From: Halomonas sp. 328
GTDB taxonomy: Bacteria; Pseudomonadota; Gammaproteobacteria; Pseudomonadales; Halomonadaceae
Length of the DNA stretch: 46,185 bases
Assembly (NCBI RefSeq): GCF_015645095.1
Contig: NZ_JADOTW010000030.1
Coordinates: 1 to 46,185 of the forward strand
Reading direction: 5' to 3'
A model generated the notes under the pieces. The model worked only from the letters and a program-made list of their open reading frames with translations, did no database searches and was not told where the DNA came from. Position numbers and translations under genes: made by a program. The number at the start of each line of letters is the position of its first letter. Position 1 is the first letter of the stretch. Below are positions 26,114 through 33,793 of this stretch, one piece after another.

Positions 26114-27174
26114 GCACCCAGTCGGTCAATATGACTGCTGATAAAGGGGTCACTGAGCAGGGGGCGATGGATCTGGTGAGTGGCCAGTTGGCCCTCGCAG
26201 ACGGCGAAGAAACAGGGCCCATCGTCGGTGAGCAGGAAGGTGAGATTGCAAGCACGCAAGTAAGATGATTCATCGAAGAAGGCTATCAGCATCTGGCGAG
26301 TCTTCTGCCAGTCGGGGAGTTGCCTGCCGACGATGCTGCTGCCCAACTGCGGGTGAATGGGGAAGGAGGCCAACGCCTGGGACGACTCGTCCAACCCTTT
26401 GCAGGAAGTGATAAGCCCCGTTTCGAGATCTACGGAGGCGCTCAGAGCCCCATCCTCGACCCGCATGGCATGGCTGCCGTCTTCACGCTCACGGCCGATC
26501 AGCAGAGTGGTAGCCGCGAGTTCTGGCTGCCACTGGTTCTGCTCACGGACCAGCAGCACATTCAGTAGGTTCAGGTGCCCGGGCGCCAGGCTCTCGGCAA
26601 AACCGCCCTGCGCAACATGCTCAGTCAGTACATAGGAACAGCTTTCCTGGCGTGCCCGGGCTTGAAGAGTCTGCACCAGCTCGTCACTGCGACCTTCCCC
26701 CATGGGGCCACGGAAGCTTCCGTCCTCCAGCAGGACCCGCTGATAACCCGAGCCCATCCCGAACTGCGTGGGGTGGATTATCAGCTCTCCCGAGCCGGCG
26801 TCTCCCTGCCGCCACCATGGAGAGGTGATCCATTGCACCTCCTCGCTGGTTACCACGCAGTGGATTTCCGGCACCTTGCAGTAATTGCTCATGACATGAG
26901 AGCAGAGCACGCGATCGGCCATGACGGTCTGGTACTTGGCATTGGCGGCCTGCAGCCGCATGGCCTGGAAATCGCTCAAATAGCCTGGCTCGGGCTCATC
27001 TACCATGCCATACAGGAACCATCGACTGCGGAAGAACCCTGCCTGGAAGAGCTGTCGTTGTCGCTCCTGATCAAGCCCGAAACAGGGCTCATCCCAGAAA
27101 GCAAGGCTAAAGGCCTGCCAGGCTTGAAGTGCGTCTGGATCGAGTAGTTCGGGTACTCGAGTGTCACTGAACAT
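26110..27174 (-). CDS. Divergent sugar-transfer-associated ATP-grasp paralogue (354 residues)
   Basis: A 354-residue paralogue of the 395-residue protein: GFFRSRWFLYGM and YLSDFQAMRL match the N-terminal part, HPTQFGMGSGYQRV occupies the nucleotide-loop position, TEHVAQGGFAESLAPG and VDLETGLITS match the middle, and VCEGQLATHQIHRPLLSD matches the end. The metal pair reads E-G-Q instead of E-G-N, and the loop has fewer glycines, so activity may be reduced or altered. The start is ATG 27174 because AAGGAG stands 5 nt before it; a GTG at 27180 would overlap that ribosome site. It is the first ATP-grasp gene after rmlC (17 bp gap), so it is expected to be co-transcribed with the rhamnose genes. 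Confidence 0.75.
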   Translation of the reverse strand: MFSDTRVPELLDPDALQAWQAFSLAFWDEPCFGLDQERQRQLFQAGFFRSRWFLYGMVDEPEPGYLSDFQAMRLQAANAKYQTVMADRVLCSHVMSNYCKVPEIHCVVTSEEVQWITSPWWRQGDAGSGELIIHPTQFGMGSGYQRVLLEDGSFRGPMGEGRSDELVQTLQARARQESCSYVLTEHVAQGGFAESLAPGHLNLLNVLLVREQNQWQPELAATTLLIGREREDGSHAMRVEDGALSASVDLETGLITSCKGLDESSQALASFPIHPQLGSSIVGRQLPDWQKTRQMLIAFFDESSYLRACNLTFLLTDDGPCFFAVCEGQLATHQIHRPLLSDPFISSHIDRLGA

Positions 27175-27191
27175 AGTCACTCCTTGACTGC

Positions 27192-27758
27192 TCAGGAATT
27201 GAATGCGGCGGCTTGCCGATCCTTGTCGGACAGAATGGGTTCACGTCCCCAGCACCAGTCGTCGCGTTGCCAGTCGATGGCGAGCACAGGGTCGTCCCAG
27301 CGGATGGCACGCTCGTGCTGCGGGGCGTAGTAATCGGTGGTCTTGTAGAAGACGTCGGCACTGTCGCTCAGTACCACGAAGCCGTGGGCGAAGCCTGGCG
27401 GCACCCAGAGCTGATGGAGATTGGACGCGGAGAGCCGGGCGCTCCCCCAGTGCCCATAGGTCACCGACTCCGGACGAATATCCACCACCACATCGAGGAT
27501 CTCACCCGCCAGCACCCGCACCAGCTTGCCCTGGGGCTGCTCGGCCTGATAATGCAGGCCGCGCAACACGCCCTGGCGCGAACGGGAATGATTGTCCTGC
27601 ACGAAGCAGACCTCCAGCCCTGTGGCGGCCTGAAAGTCGCGCTGGTTGAAGCTCTCCATGAAGAAGCCTCGCGTATCGCCATGAACGCGGGGCTCCAGCA
27701 ACAGGGCCTCGGGCAGGCCAGCCAGCGGCGTCACCTTAAGCGAAGAAATTGCACTCAT
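27192..27758 (-). CDS. rmlC: dTDP-4-dehydrorhamnose 3,5-epimerase
   Basis: A 188-residue cupin epimerase, standard length. It converts dTDP-4-keto-6-deoxy-glucose to the 4-keto-rhamnose form, the third step of dTDP-L-rhamnose synthesis. Family signatures include RVHGDTRGFFMESF, FVQDNHSRS, RGLHYQ (catalytic His region), VDIRPES and VPPGFAHGF. It is separated from rmlA upstream by 216 bp that hold a short palindrome; this is the only large gap in the rml set, so rmlC and the ATP-grasp genes after it might have their own promoter. Confidence 0.93.
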   Translation of the reverse strand: MSAISSLKVTPLAGLPEALLLEPRVHGDTRGFFMESFNQRDFQAATGLEVCFVQDNHSRSRQGVLRGLHYQAEQPQGKLVRVLAGEILDVVVDIRPESVTYGHWGSARLSASNLHQLWVPPGFAHGFVVLSDSADVFYKTTDYYAPQHERAIRWDDPVLAIDWQRDDWCWGREPILSDKDRQAAAFNS

Positions 27759-27842
27759 ATGCGGCGCTTTTCACCTGATTGATCTAACAAGATTCCCAGT
27801 ACTCTCATGTTATGAAGTGAAACTCCCGGAGAGACGTGAAAC

Positions 27843-27860
27843 CATGACTGGAGAGTCATG
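27843..27860. promoter_or_regulatory. 7-4-7 inverted repeat upstream of rmlC
   Basis: CATGACT and AGTCATG flank a 4-nt GGAG centre in the rmlA-rmlC gap, 85 bp upstream of the rmlC start. There is no T-run on either side, so it is not a terminator. It could be a protein-binding operator or an mRNA hairpin. Confidence 0.3.
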
Positions 27861-27974
27861 AAAGTGAAGATGGCCGTGGAGAAGCGGCACTCGGTGACGG
27901 CAGATGCCGAAGACTGGCATGAGTCGGCTCAAGGCGCCTGGCGGCAACGCCGAGTCGTCACTACGCCACCCGCG

Positions 27975-28898
27975 CTATCGCGGGATCAGCGACAGCAAGT
28001 ATTCTCCATAGCCGTTCTTGGCCAGCGACTGACCACGCTCGATCAGGCCGGCCTCGTCGATCCAACCATTACGCCAGGCGATCTCCTCGAGGCAGGCGAT
28101 CTTCAGGCCCTGGCGGTGTTCGATGGTCTGCACATACTGGGCGGCTTCCAGCAGGCTATCGTGGGTGCCGGTATCCAGCCAGGCGAAGCCTCGGCCCAGC
28201 AGCTCGACCCGCAAGTCACCCCTCTCCAGGTAGGCATTGTTCAGGGCGGTGATTTCCAGTTCGCCCCGCGTCGAGGGGCGTACCTCCCGCGCCAGCTCCA
28301 CCACCCGATTGTCATAGAAGTAGAGGCCGGTGACCGCATACTGGGACCTGGGGCTCAGAGGCTTCTCCTCGATGGAGATGGCCCGCCCTTCCCCGTCGAA
28401 TTCCACGACCCCGAAGCGCTGGGGGTCCTTGACGTAATAGCCGAAGACGGTGGCACCTTCACTGCGTGCGGCTGCGGCATGCAACTGCCCGGTAAAGTGC
28501 TGGCCATGGAAAATATTGTCGCCCAGCACCAGACAGACAGGATCCTTGCCGATAAAGTCGGCGCCGATAATGAAAGCCTGGGCGAGTCCCTCGGGGCGTG
28601 GCTGCTCGGCATATTCGAAGCGCACCCCGAAGGCCTCGCCACTGCCCAGCAGGCGACGAAACAGCGGCAAGTCCTGCGGGGTGGAGATGATCAGGATATC
28701 GCGGATCCCCGCCAGCATCAGCACCGAGATCGGGTAATAGATCATCGGCTTGTCGTAGATCGGCAGCAGTTGCTTGGAGACCCCATGCGTAATCGGGTAG
28801 AGGCGACTGCCACTGCCCCCGGCCAGGATGATGCCCTTGCGCATTACCCGAGGTGTCAGGCGTGAAGCGTCAGTGTTGGTGGGTGCCGCATCGGTCAT
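27975..28898 (-). CDS. rmlA: Glucose-1-phosphate thymidylyltransferase
   Basis: A 307-residue nucleotidyltransferase that makes dTDP-glucose from dTTP and glucose-1-phosphate, the entry step of the rhamnose pathway. The signature GGSGSRLYP with [15 protein letters not shown] is unmistakable, followed by GDNIFHG and EEKP. ATG 28898 overlaps the rmlD stop as ATGA and gives an 18-residue N-terminal extension before the usual start [10 protein letters not shown]; translation might instead begin at that internal Met. Confidence 0.95.
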   Translation of the reverse strand: MTDAAPTNTDASRLTPRVMRKGIILAGGSGSRLYPITHGVSKQLLPIYDKPMIYYPISVLMLAGIRDILIISTPQDLPLFRRLLGSGEAFGVRFEYAEQPRPEGLAQAFIIGADFIGKDPVCLVLGDNIFHGQHFTGQLHAAAARSEGATVFGYYVKDPQRFGVVEFDGEGRAISIEEKPLSPRSQYAVTGLYFYDNRVVELAREVRPSTRGELEITALNNAYLERGDLRVELLGRGFAWLDTGTHDSLLEAAQYVQTIEHRQGLKIACLEEIAWRNGWIDEAGLIERGQSLAKNGYGEYLLSLIPR

Positions 28899-29791
28899 GG
28901 CTGGGCGATCTCCTGCATTGTCAGCACGAGTTGCCTCTGCCAGGTGGGCAGGGTAATGCCCAGCGCTTGCTCCAGTGCCTGACAGCACAAGCGGGAATTG
29001 AGTGGTCGCCTGGCTGGCGTGGGGTACTCTGCCGTCGGAATCGCCGCAACCCGCTCGGGGCTAATCCGCAGTACGTCATCCATGGCGGCAGCCTGACGAA
29101 AGATCTCGCAGGCAATACCGTGCCAGGTGGTTTCCCCCTGGGGAGCCAGGTGATACAAGCCGCTACGCACTGGTGAGGTGTGAGGGGCAAGGAGCCACCG
29201 GTGCAAGGCCAGGGCAGTGACCTGTGCGATCAGTCGGGCCGACGTTGGCGCGCCGACCTGGTCATCCACCACCTTGAGGACATCGCGCTCCTTCCCCAGG
29301 CGCAGCATGGTCTTGACGAAGTTGCGCCCGTGGAGGCCATAGACCCAACTGGTTCGGAAAATCAGGTGGCGGCAGCCGCTCCCCTGAATGGCCTGATCGC
29401 CGGCGAGCTTGGTCCGGCCATAGACATTGAGCGGTGCGGGCGCATCGTCTTCTTGCCAGGCGCGATGCCCCTCCCCGCTGTAGACATAATCGCTGGAGTA
29501 GTGCACCAACGGAATATCATGCCGGGCGGCATGGTCTGCCAGTTGCGCCGGCATGTCGGCATTGAGCCGCCATGCCGAGTCACGCTGCTCTTCGGCCTTG
29601 TCCACGTCGGTATAGGCCGCCGCGTTGACGATCAGGTCCGGGGTGTTGTGTTCCAGGTAATCGGTCACGGCCTGGGCATCGTACAGGTCGAGTATCGTCC
29701 GACCTGGTGCCAGGATATCGCCGAACAGCAACAAGCTGCGCTGAAGCTCAAACCCGACTTGACCGCTGCCGCCGGTGATGAGGATCTTCAT
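28895..29791 (-). CDS. rmlD: dTDP-4-dehydrorhamnose reductase
   Basis: A 298-residue short-chain reductase catalysing the last step of dTDP-L-rhamnose synthesis. NAD(P)-binding [10 protein letters not shown] is at residues 7-16, [12 protein letters not shown] and the catalytic YGRTK follow, then [11 protein letters not shown] 29791 is preceded by AAGGAAG. Downstream it is coupled to rmlA by ATGA overlap; upstream a 59-bp gap with a REP-like palindrome separates it from rmlB. Gene order B-D-A-C is a common rml arrangement. Confidence 0.94.
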   Translation of the reverse strand: MKILITGGSGQVGFELQRSLLLFGDILAPGRTILDLYDAQAVTDYLEHNTPDLIVNAAAYTDVDKAEEQRDSAWRLNADMPAQLADHAARHDIPLVHYSSDYVYSGEGHRAWQEDDAPAPLNVYGRTKLAGDQAIQGSGCRHLIFRTSWVYGLHGRNFVKTMLRLGKERDVLKVVDDQVGAPTSARLIAQVTALALHRWLLAPHTSPVRSGLYHLAPQGETTWHGIACEIFRQAAAMDDVLRISPERVAAIPTAEYPTPARRPLNSRLCCQALEQALGITLPTWQRQLVLTMQEIAQP

Positions 29792-29810
29792 ATCATTGGC
29801 TTCCTTTCCA

Positions 29811-29855
29811 AGCCGCCGCTAGGCGGCGAATCACTCGCTGAAGCAAGCTCCTACA
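29811..29855 (-). repeat. REP-like palindromic element between rmlB and rmlD
   Basis: On the minus strand the sequence begins TGTAGGAGCTTGCTTCAGCG, overlapping the rmlB stop, and continues to a GCCGCC-TAGC-GGCGGC hairpin. The opening strongly recalls the REP elements of Pseudomonas and relatives. A shorter, degenerate copy (GGCGTTATCACTCGCTGAAAGC) lies at 36024-36045. The hairpin may stabilise the upstream mRNA. Confidence 0.4.
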
Positions 29856-30948
29856 GAGAGATGCCGGCGAGGCCCAGGCGCTCCCCCTGATAGCGCCCAT
29901 CCTGGACGCGTTGCCACCAATCACGATTCTCCAGGTACCAGAGCACGGTCTTGCGCAACCCGGTTTCGAAGGTTTCCTGCGGCACCCAGCCCAGCTCACG
30001 CTCGACCTTACCGGCATCGATGGCATAGCGGCGATCATGCCCGGGGCGGTCTTTCACGAAGGAGATCAACTCACGGTAGTGGGTTATCGGCGATGAAGGT
30101 GCCAGTTCCTGAAGCAGATCACAGATGGCCTCGACGACGTCGAGGTTGGTCTTCTCATTATGGCCGCCGATATTGTAGGTTTCGCCGACCCTGCCCTTGG
30201 TGGCCACCCGAACCAGGGCACGAGCGTGGTCCTCCACATGGAGCCAGTCGCGTACCTGGCCGCCATCGCCATAGACCGGCAGCGGCTTGCCGGCCAGGGT
30301 ATTGAGGATCATCAGCGGGATCAGCTTCTCCGGAAACTGGCGCGGGCCATAGTTGTTGGAGCAGTTGCTGATCAGCGTCGGCAACCCATAGGTGCGCTGC
30401 CAGGCGCGCACCAGATGATCCGAGCCGGCCTTGCTGGCCGAGTACGGCGAGCTGGGGGCGTAGGGAGTGTCCTCTGTAAACAGGGCGCTGGAAGACACCT
30501 CTGCCTCAGCCAGGTCGCCGTAGACTTCATCCGTCGAGACATGGTGAAAACGAAAGCCCGCGGCCTTCTCGGGAGCGCTTTCCTGCAGGGGGGTCCAGTA
30601 GCCGCGGGCGGCTTCCAGCAGTACTGAGGTGCCAACGATATTGGTCTGGATAAAGGCCGCCGGCCCCTCGATGGAGCGATCCACATGGCTCTCGGCGGCC
30701 AGGTGCATCACCACATCGGGGCGGTGCTCGGCGAAGAGGCGCTGCATGGCCGGGGCATCGCAGATATCCGCCTGCTCGAAGGCATAACGCGGGTGGTGGG
30801 CAACACTTTCCAACGATGCCAGGTTGCCCGCATAGGTCAGCTTATCGACATTGACCACACGATGCTCGGTATGGACCAGCAGCTCGTGAACCAGCGCCGA
30901 GCCGATAAAACCGGCTCCTCCTGTGATCAGAAAGGTCTTGGGCATCAT
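29851..30948 (-). CDS. rmlB: dTDP-glucose 4,6-dehydratase
   Basis: A 365-residue short-chain dehydratase, second step of dTDP-L-rhamnose synthesis. It has TGGAGFIGS near the N-terminus, [23 protein letters not shown], the catalytic YSASK, and [14 protein letters not shown], all typical. Start: TTG 30951 directly abuts the kpsE stop; ATG 30948 and ATG 30945 follow, and 30948 is chosen here. Its position straight after kpsE ties rhamnose supply to capsule export. Confidence 0.95.
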   Translation of the reverse strand: MMPKTFLITGGAGFIGSALVHELLVHTEHRVVNVDKLTYAGNLASLESVAHHPRYAFEQADICDAPAMQRLFAEHRPDVVMHLAAESHVDRSIEGPAAFIQTNIVGTSVLLEAARGYWTPLQESAPEKAAGFRFHHVSTDEVYGDLAEAEVSSSALFTEDTPYAPSSPYSASKAGSDHLVRAWQRTYGLPTLISNCSNNYGPRQFPEKLIPLMILNTLAGKPLPVYGDGGQVRDWLHVEDHARALVRVATKGRVGETYNIGGHNEKTNLDVVEAICDLLQELAPSSPITHYRELISFVKDRPGHDRRYAIDAGKVERELGWVPQETFETGLRKTVLWYLENRDWWQRVQDGRYQGERLGLAGISL

Positions 30949-30951
30949 CAA

Positions 30952-32037
30952 TCAGTCCCGGTGATCTCGCACGATCAGCACCAGCATATTGATAATAAAG
31001 GTGACAAAGAGCGCAATGATGGCGAAAACCGTGATGTTATAGAGGCGACGTGGCTCGACGGCATACTCGGGAAAGACCGGGCTCTGTAGAACAGAAACCT
31101 GTTTCAGGGTTCGAGCCGCCTCGATGCGCGTGTTTTCCAGGGCCGCCAGGGCACTGGAATAGGTCTCCTGGGCGAACTGGGCGCGCAGTTCCAAGGTCTG
31201 GTACTCCGCGGAAATGCGGTTCAGGGAGTCTCCGGCGGCCTGGGCGAGACGGTCCCGCTCATTGGCAATCTGCTCCCGCAAGGCACGGATCTCGCTCTCC
31301 ACCCTTACCATTTCCGAAGACTGGGCACTCTGGAAGCTGGCCAGGGCACTGCGCCGTGCCTGCAGGCGCGCCAGATCGCCCTCCAGGGTGGCCACTACCT
31401 GGTTGAGGCTTTCCACGGTATGTGTGGGTGAGACCAGGCCATGTTCATTCTGGTAATCCAGCAGCTCCAGGCGTGCCGAATCAAGACGCTCGCTCAGGCG
31501 CTCCAGTTGACGCTCGAGAAAACGCACCTGCTCTTCCGCCAGACGCTGCCCCATCTGGTTCATATGCGACTCGCCCTCTTGCAGCAGCAGGGTTGCCAAG
31601 CGATGGGCGAACTCGGGGTCATAAGCCTGTACCTCAATTTTCAGCACCTGGGCATACTCGTCCATATCGATCTTGACACGCCGCTGGTAATAGCGGTGCA
31701 AATCTTCGATAGGCGCACTGGCGTCGCGCAGCCGAGAGAAGAAGTCACCTTGGCTCGAATAGTGAGTTCGCAGATCCAGGTGATCTTGAACACGACGCAG
31801 CATGTCCACCGACAGCAGGTGCTCGCGAAGCAGCAGTAGATCGCTGGACGCTCCCCCCGCCCCACCAAAGATCGAGGCGAATGACATCTCCGGGGCAGCA
31901 ATCTGTGGGCTTTCCAATACGACAGTCGCGCGGGAAACATAGCGGTCCGTAGACCACCACGACCAATAACCCGCCACCACGACTATCATCAGGATACAGA
32001 GCCCCCAATATGGGTTGCGCTTAAGAAAATCTTTCAT
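30952..32037 (-). CDS. kpsE: Capsule export inner-membrane protein KpsE-like (polysaccharide co-polymerase)
   Basis: A 361-residue protein of the KpsE/PCP-3 family. It has an N-terminal membrane helix (YWGLCILMIVVVAGYWSWW), a large periplasmic part with long coiled coils (about residues 155-300; EEQVRFLERQLERLSERL is the clearest heptad stretch), and a C-terminal membrane helix (FAIIALFVTFIINMLVLIV). Such proteins bridge the KpsMT transporter and the KpsD outer-membrane channel. The start is ATG 32037 (TTG 32040 adjoins it). The gene lies 56 bp after kpsT and abuts rmlB. Confidence 0.9.
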   Translation of the reverse strand: MKDFLKRNPYWGLCILMIVVVAGYWSWWSTDRYVSRATVVLESPQIAAPEMSFASIFGGAGGASSDLLLLREHLLSVDMLRRVQDHLDLRTHYSSQGDFFSRLRDASAPIEDLHRYYQRRVKIDMDEYAQVLKIEVQAYDPEFAHRLATLLLQEGESHMNQMGQRLAEEQVRFLERQLERLSERLDSARLELLDYQNEHGLVSPTHTVESLNQVVATLEGDLARLQARRSALASFQSAQSSEMVRVESEIRALREQIANERDRLAQAAGDSLNRISAEYQTLELRAQFAQETYSSALAALENTRIEAARTLKQVSVLQSPVFPEYAVEPRRLYNITVFAIIALFVTFIINMLVLIVRDHRD

Positions 32038-32093
32038 CAACTGTCAGGCCTTTGCTATGAGAACGACATACCCCCAGAAACCGCAGGAATACA

Positions 32094-32981
32094 TCAGTCA
32101 TCATCATTGTCCGTGCCACTTTCATTCTTCAGGGCCGTCAACACCGCCCTCGCTCGACGCAGTACCTGCCTACGCCTCTTGATCTCTTCCTTCAGAGCCG
32201 CCAGATGCTCACTGGATGCCCCCTCTGACTTTGCTATCGCATAAGCTTCCTTTGCCGCAATCACTTGCTTGCGCGCCTTCCGAGTCTCTAGCCTGGCTTC
32301 TTTGATTGGCTGAGGTGTCGGCATACCAGAAGCATCGTGATAAGCCTCAATGGCGTCGTTCACGTCATCGAACCAGCGGGCCTGCCCCTCATGGAGAAAG
32401 ATCCCGGCCTCGCACATCTCGCGCAGGATGCCCTCGCCATGGGACACCATGATAAGGCTGGCCTTGCCGACGCGTTCCTTGAAGGCCTGTTTCGCCTTGG
32501 CCTTGAAAGCACGATCCCCCACCGAGGTGGCCTCATCGGAGAGGTAGACATCGAAATCGAAAGCCAGCGACAACCCGAAAGAGAGCCGCGAACGCATCCC
32601 CGATGAGTAAGTGTTGACGGGACGATCGAAGGCACTACCGATTTCCGCAAACGCCTCGACAAAGTCGATAATGCGAGCGACCTCGCGACTGTTGCCGTGG
32701 ATCCTGGCCACGAACTGGACGTTCTGGCGCCCCGTCATGTTGCCCTGAAAGCCGCTCCCCAGGCCGATGGGCCAGGAGACCCGGCAGTGGCGCAGCACAC
32801 GGCCTCGCTCTGGGTTGTCCATGCCACCGATCAGCCGCAGCAAGGTCGACTTGCCCGCGCCGTTGGCCCCCACCAACCCCACACTGACACCACTGGGAAT
32901 GGTCAGGTTGATGTCCTTGAGCACCCAGTCATTATGAAAATGGCTGTGGTAGCGCTTGTATAGGCCCTGGATCTCAATCAT
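32094..32981 (-). CDS. kpsT: Capsule ABC transporter ATP-binding protein KpsT with C-terminal helical tail
   Basis: A 295-residue ATPase driving capsule export. Walker A is GANGAGKS (38-45), the ABC signature is YSSGMRSRLSFG (125-136), Walker B is VYLSDE (145-150) and the switch His is H181. The family body ends near residue 218; a further ~77 residues, rich in Lys/Arg/Glu/Ala and probably helical, finish with an acidic GTDNDDD. That tail is not part of the usual ~220-residue KpsT. The start is ATG 32981, two bases after the kpsM stop; the longer frame runs into kpsM and is rejected. Confidence 0.93.
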   Translation of the reverse strand: MIEIQGLYKRYHSHFHNDWVLKDINLTIPSGVSVGLVGANGAGKSTLLRLIGGMDNPERGRVLRHCRVSWPIGLGSGFQGNMTGRQNVQFVARIHGNSREVARIIDFVEAFAEIGSAFDRPVNTYSSGMRSRLSFGLSLAFDFDVYLSDEATSVGDRAFKAKAKQAFKERVGKASLIMVSHGEGILREMCEAGIFLHEGQARWFDDVNDAIEAYHDASGMPTPQPIKEARLETRKARKQVIAAKEAYAIAKSEGASSEHLAALKEEIKRRRQVLRRARAVLTALKNESGTDNDDD

Positions 32982-32983
32982 GC

Positions 32984-33790
32984 CTATCTCGCCTTCAACT
33001 TTTCGACGAAGCGCATATGCAGTATCAGCCCAAAGGAAATCAGCGACAGGGCGCACAACCAGATGTAAAGGGGATCGATGCCCTGCACCGTCTTGTAATT
33101 CTCGAAGAAACCAAGCCGTAACTGCTCAATGCCATGCACGATGGGGTTATAGAGCATGATCTGCTGAAGGTGATGAGGCTTCAGGGTGATCGGGGCAATG
33201 ACTCCCGACAGCAGCATCAGGGGGATGGTCATCATCCTCACCAGCCGGCCAATCTCGGAGACCAGTGCCGTTGCCGCGGATAGGGTTAGCCCGACTCCGG
33301 CCCCCAGGGCCCATAGCGACATCCAGGCACCCATCGCCGTCAGCGGCAGGTCGGCATAGAGATCGAAGCCGAGCAGCAACGCCCCGACGATGAAGATCAG
33401 AAAAACCACGCTACGTAACAGGCCCTCGAGGGCGATACGCACCAGCACCGGGTCGATGGGCAACACCTGGCGATAGGCGAACAGGCCACGGTTGGCGTCG
33501 ATGGCCCCGACAGGACGGGTCATCCCTTCACGAAACAGGAAGAACCCCATCAGCCCCACGATCAGCCAGGGGATAAAGTCCGCGCCGATCACCAGCCGAT
33601 CACCACGGATCAGGCTACGCACGGCGATGAAAACCGCCACGAAGGCAATCGGCTCGAAGATCATCCAGAACCAGGCGAACCGATCGGCCATGGTGCGCGC
33701 AACCAGCTCTCGCATGAACATGGCGAACCAGACACTTCGGGTAACCTGCCAGGAGGTGCGCCCTCCCTGGGAGCGGCTTGTAACCTGCAT
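32984..33790 (-). CDS. kpsM: Capsule ABC transporter permease KpsM
   Basis: A 268-residue ABC-2-type permease with about six membrane segments (WFWMIFEPIAFVAVFIAV and FIPWLIVGLMGFFLF are the first two). The cytoplasmic start (TSRSQGGRTSWQV) and the EPIAF and LYNPIVHGIEQLR regions match KpsM proteins. Together with KpsT it exports the lipid-linked polysaccharide across the inner membrane. It begins 3 bp after the kpsD stop and is followed by kpsT with a 2-bp gap, so the two are surely co-expressed. Confidence 0.93.
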   Translation of the reverse strand: MQVTSRSQGGRTSWQVTRSVWFAMFMRELVARTMADRFAWFWMIFEPIAFVAVFIAVRSLIRGDRLVIGADFIPWLIVGLMGFFLFREGMTRPVGAIDANRGLFAYRQVLPIDPVLVRIALEGLLRSVVFLIFIVGALLLGFDLYADLPLTAMGAWMSLWALGAGVGLTLSAATALVSEIGRLVRMMTIPLMLLSGVIAPITLKPHHLQQIMLYNPIVHGIEQLRLGFFENYKTVQGIDPLYIWLCALSLISFGLILHMRFVEKLKAR

Positions 33791-33793
33791 CGG

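Noticed and set aside
24929-27174. Treating the 394- and 354-residue genes as unrelated hypothetical proteins
   Set aside because: Shared blocks (GF(L/F)..., LYG, SDLQ/SDFQ, HGPL/HRPL near the end) align both with the 395-residue ATP-grasp protein in the same order.
27969-27984. CCCGCG-CTAT-CGCGGG hairpin at the rmlA stop as terminator
   Set aside because: The stem contains the stop codon, is only 6 bp, and no T-run follows; downstream genes appear to belong to the same transcription unit.
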